Below are positions 42,085-50,263 of a stretch of 64,000 nucleotides of DNA, piece by piece (the stretch's first letter is position 1; the number at the start of each line of letters is the position of its first letter). A model generated the notes under the pieces. It had not been told where the DNA came from. It did no database searches and was given only the letters and a program-made list of their open reading frames with translations. A program made the position numbers and the translations under genes. Source of the DNA: Eutreptiella sp. 'Long Island Sound 2002'. Its lineage: Eukaryota; Euglenozoa; Euglenophyceae; Eutreptiales; Eutreptiaceae. Location of the stretch: the NCBI GenBank assembly GCA_964036045.1, contig OZ038381.1:101995367-102059366 (forward strand). Direction: 5' to 3'.

Positions 42085-43131
42085 CACACACGTGCACACC
42101 TAGGGCGGCCGAGGGACAGGAAGGAACCAACATCCCATGGGTCGGACGCACTGGGGCGACCCAGCCAACCCACGGGGCCAGCAGCAGGGGTGGTACCCGG
42201 AGGCCGCTGGTCCGAGCCCGGCCAGGCTGCATCTGGGACCATGGCAAACGTCACCCGAAGCCATGGAAGCAACCGATGACAGGTTAGCCGGTACATAGTC
42301 CAGGAGGGGGTCGCCAGCCAAGCAGAGAGGCCCCGCAACTCAAGCCACAAGGGTGAGGCGGTCGTACCGTAGACGAGCGGGAGCAATACCCCTTGTGGTG
42401 AGAGATACTCCACACGGCTGGGCAGCCCCCAGAGCTGCCGCTGAAAGGAGGGGGCATATGGCCCTACCCATGGACACACACGGGCACACCCTCCCACCCG
42501 GGACACCGAGAGGGGCAGGGCCCCGTGCGATCACCGAGGGGCTGGGCCCCAGAAGCCGAGTGGGGCAGGGCCCCGTGCGACCGCCGAGGGGCTGGGCCCC
42601 AGAAGCCGAGTGGGGCAGGGCCCCGTGCGACCGCCGAGGGGCTGGGCCCCAGAAGCCGAGTGGGGCAGGGCCCCGTGCGACCGCCGTGGGGCTGGGCCCC
42701 AGAAGCCGAGTGGGGCAGGGCCCCGTGCGACCGCCGTGGGGCTGGGCCCCAGAAGCCGAGTGGGGCAAGGCCCCGTGCGACCGCCGAGGGGCTGGGCCCC
42801 AGAAGCAGTTCCAAGTGCGGTGCAGTGGTCCTCGGAGGCGGACCGTGCTGTGACTACTCCGATGACTGCGCCGCTCCCGGGGGACCCAAATTTTCTACCT
42901 AGACGGGTCCGTCGCATTTTTCAAGTCGGGAGAGTCCAACCCAACCCAACCCAACCGGGACACCTGGACCGGGTGGCCGCGACACTGCCTTCCCAAGCAC
43001 CCGCGGGAGCGGCTTAAGAGGCACCTGACCTAGGGCAGTGGGAGGGACAGGACGTCCCCTTGGAAAGATCTTCTTCCTGCATTGTCAAGGGAGGCATCCC
43101 GAGCTCCTGAAGATACCTACGTACCTACCTG
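42085..43131. other. GC-rich intergenic stretch with minisatellite
   Basis: Apart from the 50-bp repeat at 42501-42800 I see no gene. Open frames on both strands follow the repeat. A short CCCAACCCAACC run occurs near 42940. Confidence 0.5.
42501..42800. repeat. 50-bp minisatellite, six copies
   Basis: The unit begins AGAAGCCGAGTGGGGCAGGG and ends GGGGCTGGGCCCC. Exact 50-base steps start at 42551, 42601, 42651, 42701 and 42751, and a diverged first copy begins at 42501. Confidence 0.9.
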
Positions 43132-43745
43132 CTTCTGTATCAGTAACTCCAAAGTAGCTGTCCTAATCTCTTCCATCGTCAGACCGTAGAACCAGCGTCG
43201 AGCAGCAGGGAGCGAACAGGGCACTTGGGGACTCAGTGACTGATGAACCATTCGTTGAGGGTAACATACAGGTGCAGCCCCAACACCCCCGTCCACGTCA
43301 GCGTCCGGCCACGCAAAAATGACCTGGTCAAACTGTCACACCGACACAGGTCCTAGAAGCGGTAACCGAGGGACCTTTTTGCACCAACTTGTCTCACCAT
43401 CAGGCGCACAGGTTTGTCAGTGATCCTCTCATCAGTATTCGGCGTTCTTCTTTGTCGTGGAACCGCTTTGCCCTTCTCCTTTGACTCCTTGTTCCTTCTC
43501 CTTTGACTCCTAGATGAAGAGGCAGGCTGTAGGGGAAGGCTACGTTCTGCACGAACGTTGTTGTCAAATAAACTCTCAGACTCAGGCGGTACATCCTGCT
43601 TGGGCTGTGAAGGCGGCGGTGGTTGTACCTCAGCACCACAAATGGGTTCGACTTTTACATACAGAATGTTCCTTTTGACATCAGCACCTGTTGTTGATTG
43701 ACACTTCCGAAACCCAAGATTAGGATACCAGCATGTAAGTCCTCA
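43132..43745 (-). pseudogene. Fragment of S2 (both ORFs, no LTR)
   Basis: The stretch aligns to 25529-26147 with substitutions, covering part of ORF 2, the junction and most of ORF 1. It stops about 12 bases short of the S2 LTR boundary. Confidence 0.7.
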
Positions 43746-44171
43746 ATGGACCGAGCCCAATGCACAATCGCTGCCTCTGACCCATTCCCAGAAGGACAAC
43801 ACGGGCACCCCCCCCCCCCGGAAGACTGCTACTGGGACCCCTCCACCGACACCACCGAACACATGCCGCATCGACTCACCAAGCGTCACCTCCCCCACGA
43901 CTACCAAGCCACCAGCGACACGCGGGGACGCCGCACGCTGCCCCTGCAGTGGGCATCGCGCGATGGCACCTTCACGTGGGGGGAAATCCTCCCTGGCGCC
44001 ACGGTGCTCACGTAACTGTGGCTCCGGGACGCAGCAACACATGAGTAGCGCCCGGCGCACACCTCCTCCTCACCCTGGAAGGAGAGGCCGTCATCTAAAA
44101 CATCCACACTGCGGAGGGAGAGGACTAAGTGCAGCGGACGCGGACACCGCAGTGTGGTTACACGCCCAAGA
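43746..44171 (+). pseudogene. GC-rich broken coding region, left of T2
   Basis: An open frame passes to 44015 (including DCYWDPSTDTTEHMPHRL and FTWGEILPGATVLT), then stops appear. The composition is like the GC-rich frames right of T2, and T2 is inserted at 44171/46634, so this is probably the left part of the same unknown coding unit. I recognise no domain. Confidence 0.35.
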
Positions 44172-44216
44172 CCCTAGATTAGCGTCTTAAGGTCAAAGCC
44201 GTTCTACTCAACTCAA
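44172..44216. repeat. T2 left terminal inverted repeat
   Basis: Matches the reverse complement of 46588-46633 with a few substitutions and one small gap. Confidence 0.85.
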
Positions 44217-44503
44217 CCCTATTCAATCTGTCAATTGAACAGAATTGAGTAAAATTGAACATTGACAAAATTGAACACAGAGCGCGCCGACATTTTGCGC
44301 TCGCACGCGCAGTCAAAAAGACGCAAATAGATGTCATGTACAGCCACAGACAGCTTTCAAGCTCATAAAAGTTGAGGATTTCACAGTGTGTGGTGATCAA
44401 ATACAATCCTGTTCATGTAGGTTAATTGTGTGTTGCCCGAAATTGCTGTGCGCACTATTGACCGTGGTGCGCGCTACTCATGTTCAATTTTTATGTGTAG
44501 ATA

Positions 44504-46272
44504 ATGGCCTCTCGCAACATCTATGACCCTCATGGACTCCATGATTTCCTATTAAATGCCACACGTGCAACTTCCATCTTTCAAGATGACGTTGTTGACG
44601 TGCTTGTAAACTTTTTCATACAAACACCACGATACCGCAACCTTCCAAAGAAGGTGTGTGATACGGCCCATGGTGGTAATATCGTTCGACATTGTGCACA
44701 AGAAGCGTTGAACGACCATGGTACGCTTATTCGCACACCTATACGTGTGGTAGAGGTCATTGTGGATTTAAGGATGCCACGTACGAGGTATCCTATCCTA
44801 CAAGAGTTCATAACTGACTTCGGTCACAAATTTATCCAAAAGCTCCATGTACAATGGTCTCCACGCTTACCTTCGTTGAAGTCCGTCAACGATGAGTGGA
44901 GGGAATGGTGTAGTGAAATGCGGCTAGAGCCTCCAAAACTTACTACACAAGACGGAGCTATTGGGATATCATGGAGTATCCTAGAGGTTGTCAAATTTAT
45001 ACAACGACATAGGGTGTTACATAGTGCATGGGATACTTCCATGCCTTTGACCCACATTGTCCGTGGGGACACATTCCCCGTTGCGGGCACTCAATAGTCC
45101 CAATTATGCATAACATTTGCTGATTTGGGCCAATTGGCCCGCAACCTGTCACACCAATTCATCATTGGTGTGGCATATTGCGATGACAAGGATGCTACAA
45201 TCCTTGCCAACCTTTGGGAAACAAATATCAAGGTATTTGTTACGATGCGTCCTTCATGGTTATTCACATCCGATTGTTCAATTGATGAATTGAACTTTCA
45301 ACTCTTTCAAATGAACATTACAACTTACAATGCACCTTGTTCTCTTTCTAGTTGTTGCAAGCTCTCATTGACGGTGCAACACTTGAGTGGTTCGGGAAGA
45401 AGCAGCATTGTGAAGTCTGGTTCGCAGGTGACAAGCCGTGGTTGCGGCGATGGTTGGGATTATCGGAATGTTGGGAGATTGCTAGTATATATGCATTTGC
45501 CATTTGGCAAAGGGCCGAACGTAAGTTCACCATCGATGCCTTTTGGCGTACCAATGCCGCGGAAGCCACATACCGAACGGGTGGGGGTCTTTGTATGCAA
45601 CGACGTGGTTGTATGAGGCCACCACTCATTCGTTTGGACCGTTGGCGATTTGTACAATGTATCCTCCATGGCATCATGGCAATAGGTTGTTTAATTTGTA
45701 CATATATAGAGGATTCCGCTGAGAACTATCATGATAGTAAGGGCATTGCTATCAACAAAATTTTGAAAACGTGTAGAGTACGGTGGTCCTTAGGCAAGAC
45801 CCCCGAGCGAACTGGTGAGTGTCCATGGAGGCTCATGCTACATGCATGGCCTCTTATTGCACAAAGGCTTGGTATAGTTGATGCGCACGAGGAAGAGGAA
45901 TGCAAGGAAGTAGAGAGAATGGTTGAGGAAGATGCGGTCCCTGCAACAAGGGCCTCTCTACGTCTTAAAGACCTAGATAAATTTTGGGTTCCCATGCAAT
46001 TGGAAATGGAAAAGGATTCGGAGTGTGATAAGGAGTGGGTTGTTTGTTGTGGGTATGATGCCATGCTTTTGCGTGGCTCGGAGTTAGATGATGCTCCGAG
46101 GAGTGAATGGACAAAGGCCACCCGTCCCGGTTGGGGAATGCTCATCATGGCCCCGCAACTACCGGGGGAACATGACATTAGCCTCGTGGCGGTAAAAAAA
46201 ATTGATTGTGAAAAGACATATGAGGAGGCGGAGGCCCGGAGGGTGCAATACAAGGCCGATGCCAAGGTGTAG
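44504..46272 (+). pseudogene. T2 transposase, DDE/RNase H-like, one nonsense codon
   Basis: Exon 1 is 44504-45232 and exon 2 is 45352-46272, joined by a phase-0 intron (GTATTTG...TTCTCTTTCTAG, 45233-45351). About 549 residues result. A TAG at 45095-45097 falls where T1 has Trp (context GTQ-stop-SQLCI against ARSWCQIA), so it is most likely a TGG to TAG mutation. HIVRGDTFP and FAGDKPWLRRWLGL carry the two Asp residues conserved with T1. VEVIVDLRMPRTRY matches the T1 N-terminal block. The transposase should bind the element ends and cut them. The superfamily is unknown to me. A copy without the stop would be functional in outline. Confidence 0.75.
45233..45351 (+). other. T2 transposase intron carrying the T2 subterminal motif
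   Basis: The intron is 119 bp, GT-AG, and includes TGTTCAATTGA (45275-45285), which recurs at 46548-46558 next to the right TIR, and a nearby AATTGAAC. T1 has no intron at the homologous position. Confidence 0.65.
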
Positions 46273-46587
46273 GACAAGTGTATTCATCAATGCATGGTCC
46301 TCACACATTTTTATAATAGTGTTCATTCCATCCCATTCTGCGTGTTGATCCTCTTGTTGTTCAACCGAATTTTCAACTCGATCAATTGTGAGAAAAATGC
46401 ATAAAATAGGGTATGCAAGGGTCGCAAGGGTTTGCAAATCAATGGTAGGTGTTTGACGTACATTTTGTGAAATGGTTGTCATGGTTTTGGAAATATGAAA
46501 CCACATGTGGTGCCACTAAATGGGCATTAGACATGGTGGAAAGTAGTTGTTCAATTGAAATCTATGGTATTCAATTGAGTAGACTTG

Positions 46588-46633
46588 ATTGAGTTGAGTA
46601 GAACGGTTTTGACCTTAAAACGACAATCTAGGG
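46588..46633. repeat. T2 right terminal inverted repeat
   Basis: Pairs with 44172-44216 and ends AATCTAGGG. Confidence 0.85.
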
Positions 46634-47810
46634 AACACACCACAGCCCCAACCGCGGTACCAGGGTTGCACTCCTGGCCCGTGATTATTGTACACCTATC
46701 CACAGAGACAAACACGGAAGAAGCCCGACAAGGGTGGAGAAAAAATTGGCCACACGTATGTACCAGCCTGCACGAAGGACTGCAAAAGCCCTCCCACACC
46801 AGCCACACCCTACAGCCGGCCCCCACAACGGCCGAATCCCACACCGGAGCAGCTCCCCCCACCAGGGTCTGGACCTACACGCGCACCCTCCACCGCGGGG
46901 CAGAGGAAGCCCTCAAAACCACCATCTCCAGCCACCAAGTCCTCGTGCACACACCCCACGATCACACGCAAAAAAGCTACAGCCTATGGTGGCAAGGCCC
47001 CGTGCCAGAAGGGGGCCTCCAACCACCAGCTGACCAACCTGGCCTCGGCCCGGACCTCACAGCAATTGCCTGCGCCGTCGCCACCAAGGCTCAGCAAGTT
47101 GGGGCGCCACCCCAATGGGCACCGTCCGTCATCAAAGAGACGGCGGCACGCCATAGTCCAGTATTCTCAAACTTCACGGGACACCCCATCCATCCACCCG
47201 TACCGGACCTCGACCTCCCTACCCACGATGCGTTGGCCGTCCACATCCTCGTGTCCCACGACACAGCACCCAAAGCAGGGGACGCAACAGCGCGCGTCAT
47301 CAAACAGCACCCCAGCACCGCGCTCCTCTACGACATACCAACACCAAACGTCATCGTCACCCCCAACACGGGGCGCAACCACTACTAGCTCCAAGCCACG
47401 CATGAACGCTCCCCCATTACCATATACACCTTCACCACCTACCCTGGCCTCGAGCCACCGTGACACCACCCAAGGCCGGAATGGAAGCATTCGCTGCACG
47501 TCACCCCGACCCCACGCAAAAGGCCCGCCCACCACGCGCCCCCTCCCGCCGACAGCACCGGGCCCCACGCGGCCCGCTGAAGAGCCGCGGCACAACACCA
47601 AAACAACCCCTTCCCACGCATTAGCGCTGGACCCGGCACCGTCACTGAGGCCACCCACAAAAGCACCATGAACCTGCTAGCCCCAAAGCTACGCCCAAAG
47701 ATGGTACTAGAAGACACGCTCTGGGTATACCAAGGCGAAAGCCGCACAGCACGTTTGGCAGACCTCCGCACCATTATCCCCCACCACGTACAGCGCACGG
47801 TGGGACCCTT
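46634..47810 (+). pseudogene. GC-rich broken coding region, between T2 and a retroposed insert
   Basis: A frame from the T2 border to 47388 (ending TPNTGRNHY) reads like protein (for example WPVIIVHLSTETNTEEARQG and HDALAVHILVSHDTAP). A second frame from the ATG at 47668 (MNLLAPKLRPKMVLEDTLWV) runs to 47810, where an insert begins; the same frame resumes at 48738. The 47389-47667 piece is open only in another frame. I recognise no family. It may be one decayed element or host gene spread over 43746-49276. Confidence 0.35.
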
Positions 47811-48719
47811 TTTTGAGGCATGGCGCTTCCCCGCCGAGTTCATTCTGTGTCCACGTTGTTCCATTTTTGGGATGGCAGTGACAAGGCGTAGCTCTTGCTG
47901 ATCCGCCATGATCCTTTGAATGTACAGTTTAGTGTACAGGGTACCCAACTATAATGAACATAGCAAACTGATGACAATTCTCTTCATTGGCAACGCCAAT
48001 CCACATACACTGTGAAAATCACTGCCCTTTGGCACCAGTGGAGTGTTGTGTGGGTTGCTGGGTTGTGTCTTTCCCGATTCTGCAGTTCCACAACTGGAAT
48101 GAATTGTTTACCTGTAGACTGTAGGTGTCGTCTGGTATTTTAAAACAACAAAGAGAGGGAGGTGAAAGAACAGATGAAGGCAAGCTAGTGTTGTCTGGTG
48201 CTGTTTACGGCACAGTAAGAGCAAACACAAGCAAAGCGATGAAGTTGGTGTACAGTTATCACTCAAAGAAAAGTGAGAAGAAATATTAATGTGCTCAAAC
48301 AGAGGAGATGGCACCCGGAGGATGTTATACAAAACAGAGCGACAAAAAAAATAATACCCTGTTAGCAGACTTTTACAGTTCAGCATTAGTCGGAGTTGCA
48401 GCTGTAGTAGCCGTTCTGCTCTTTGGGTTCTTCAGAAGCTTCAGTGGAGGACCCATCGTCGATGATGGAGTGTACCATTTGACTGGAGAAGATGCCATAG
48501 ATCATGAGGTTGGCTTGAGTGCTGATGGGGCTCTTCGAGCTGATGGCAGTGAAGGAATAGGTTCTACCAAAGTCGTTTTCACAGTGGAGTGTAGTTGGCT
48601 CCCGAGGACCGGGGAATGATTTGAAGGGGCAGGTAGGAGTGGCAACCTCCAATAAAAAGCCTCCACTCCTTCCTCGCCACCCATGGCTGTCAAGTGTCAG
48701 CAACGTCCATTCACTACGC
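47811..48719 (-). mobile_element. Retroposed insert with 18-bp direct repeats
   Basis: The 18-bp sequence gcgcacggtgggaccctt occurs at 47793-47810 and 48720-48737. The spacing (927) is a multiple of three, and joining the two sides at the repeat continues one reading frame (RTVGPF on both sides), so this is a clean insertion. The left edge begins TTTTTT, which on the minus strand would be a short A tail. Base composition is far more AT-rich than the target. This fits reverse transcription at a nick, as in LINE-driven retroposition. Confidence 0.7.
48308..48619 (+). CDS. Possible small membrane protein in the insert
   Basis: A 103-codon plus-strand frame (ATG in GAGATGGCACC) has one strongly hydrophobic segment (about residues 27-44, SALVGVAAVVAVLLFGFF) and an acidic C-terminal half. 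Its strand is opposite to the tail-defined direction of the insert. An overlapping minus-strand frame (48703-48386) is equally long and looks protein-like too (CPFKSFPGPREPTTLHCEN). Only one is likely real and I cannot decide; if the insert is a retroposed cDNA, the minus-strand one would be expected. Confidence 0.25.
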   Translation: MAPGGCYTKQSDKKNNTLLADFYSSALVGVAAVVAVLLFGFFRSFSGGPIVDDGVYHLTGEDAIDHEVGLSADGALRADGSEGIGSTKVVFTVECSWLPRTGE

Positions 48720-48737
48720 GCGCACGGTGGGACCCTT

Positions 48738-49276
48738 CACCATATACACGGTACCGCACCCCATAACGGCCCAATGCACCCGATGCAACCCCCGGTGCGT
48801 GCAACCATGCACGGGCGCCCTGCAGCAGCCCCTGCCCACCTCCACCTACAGAGGGGGCATATACCTCGGCACTATACCCGGGGACCCGCATGCCTACCTC
48901 CTGCCCGCGGGGACTGCCACCATGCCATACCACTCCACCTCGTCGAACACCTGGCAGTGGGACCGTCGCCCTTAGTCAGGCGCCCCCCCCATGCCCCGTC
49001 CGACGGGCGTTCACCAGATGAGCCAACACATGCCACGCCTGTACCCAAACGCGGGATCGCACTCCTCACCCTAAAGCCGGAAGCCACCATCCCCGAGACC
49101 TGGAAGGGAAAAACCCCCTCGTGGTGGAAGAGCTGACGGAGCACGTCCTGGTTGCGGCCATGTACGTAGCGGCGGCCGCCTCCCGCCTCTGGGAGGCCCG
49201 CCCCTCTCCACCTCTAGCCCAGGCGGCACAAGACGCCCCCAGCCCGGGACCCACCGCCGAGGACATCCACCACATC
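48738..49276 (+). pseudogene. GC-rich broken coding region, right part
   Basis: It continues the frame left at 47810, passing a cysteine group (CTRCNPRCVQPC) to a TAG at 48973. A further frame around 49070-49287 (PEATIPETWKGKN..., AAMYVAAAASRLWEARP, EDIHHILHM) ends at a TAA. No family is recognised. Confidence 0.35.
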
Positions 49277-49439
49277 CTCCACATGTAAGCGCCAACGAAA
49301 GCCCGACCCGTGGTCCGCCCCGTCCAGCTCGTCGGCTGGGACGCAATGGACGCACCCCCGGCCACAACGGAAGTACACGTCCTCAAGCACAGCAAGAAAA
49401 AGTGTATTTGCATGAGAAAAGCTAACGTTTAGTTGTTTC

Positions 49440-50164
49440 ACAGATGCCTAAAGGCATACTACATTTTTATCTTAGTATTGGCCTATCCAAAAAGGGGTGA
49501 CAAAGCGTTTTGACCTATAAAACCAAGCATTGAACTTTGGATGTTGTGTGGACTTCTGATCCCCCGACTGATTGGACTGAAGCACCATTTCCTGGACTGA
49601 CTGAGGCGCTGACATTGATCCACAGCCTATACATTTCGCTATAGCTTCTCATGAATGCTTAGCTATCCTAGTTGTCCGCACCCTAGGGGGCTGGGGAACT
49701 TCTTTGTGAGAGGTCCTGGGTTCAATTTCCAGTCAGCCTAGCTAAGTAGGAAGATCCCATGTGACATGGCAGTGACCTCAGCGCCACAAGCCATGCCACC
49801 TCAGCACCTATGGGACCCAAAACAAAGAGTGCACATCTCTAGATGGCACTATAAAAAAGAGAGTCCCCATATGGGCAGTTTTCTCATGATTGTAGAATAT
49901 TTTCTAATTATCTTTTCCTGAATCTGTAGTTATTGTGAGTTTCTTTGTTGATACATTATCTCCTTTGACTGCAGCCCTTCATCTTGTGGATTTGATCCTG
50001 TGTCTCCTGTCTTGCACTGTGGGTACTTGGGGCTTTGGTTTATTTCAACAACACATGTATATTTGGAAAACCTGAGCTACATCAAGAAGCAGCAGGAGCA
50101 AGCGAAGACACAAACAAAACAATATCATCAAAGCAATCAACAGTGGAAGCCTGTTTTAACTTTC
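49440..50164 (+). repeat. Family C 5' LTR (left end approximate)
   Basis: The right end is fixed by the PBS at 50165. The part near the end resembles family A and E LTR ends (CTGCAGCCCTTCAT, then A/G-rich, then ACTTTC). A TATA box and a B-box-like string lie inside. The left end is a guess, as no second copy is in the window. Confidence 0.5.
49850..49858 (+). promoter_or_regulatory. TATA box in the family C LTR
   Basis: TATAAAAAA stands in a G/A-rich context about 315 bases before the LTR end, a suitable place for the U3 promoter. Confidence 0.5.
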
Positions 50165-50175
50165 TGGTAGCAGAG
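50165..50175 (+). other. Family C primer-binding site
   Basis: TGGTAGCAGAG, the same initiator tRNA-Met complement as in family B. Confidence 0.8.
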
Positions 50176-50263
50176 ATTTTCAGTCTTTGCGTACCTGCAA
50201 CCCGGTTCAGTACAACCAGTACGTCGAGGCCGATAACACTTCTGAAGTGCGGAAGAAAACCTT

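Larger units (their letters stand above)
44172..46633 (+). mobile_element. DNA transposon T2 (CCCTAGATT... ends)
   Basis: Imperfect inverted repeats of about 45 bp lie at 44172-44216 and 46588-46633, starting CCCTAGATT and containing TTAAGGTCAAA(G/A)CCGTTCTAC. Only a transposase gene is inside. Subterminal regions hold several TTCAATTGAA/AATTGAAC motifs. No clear target duplication is visible (at most one A). The CCCTA...TAGGG ends and the transposase tie it to T1. Confidence 0.85.

Noticed and set aside
41921-42103. A separate 60-codon gene after family B
   Set aside because: It is the gag N terminus contained in the 3' LTR, ending by chance in flanking DNA.
28940-42800. CRISPR array
   Set aside because: The 65-bp and 50-bp arrays are tandem with no unique spacers, and the context is eukaryotic.
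42340-43017. Frames with repeats of about 50 codons on both strands at the 50-bp minisatellite
   Set aside because: Products of the repeat, open on both strands.
49660-49745. tRNA gene in the family C LTR
   Set aside because: Same reason: only the B-box side looks tRNA-like.
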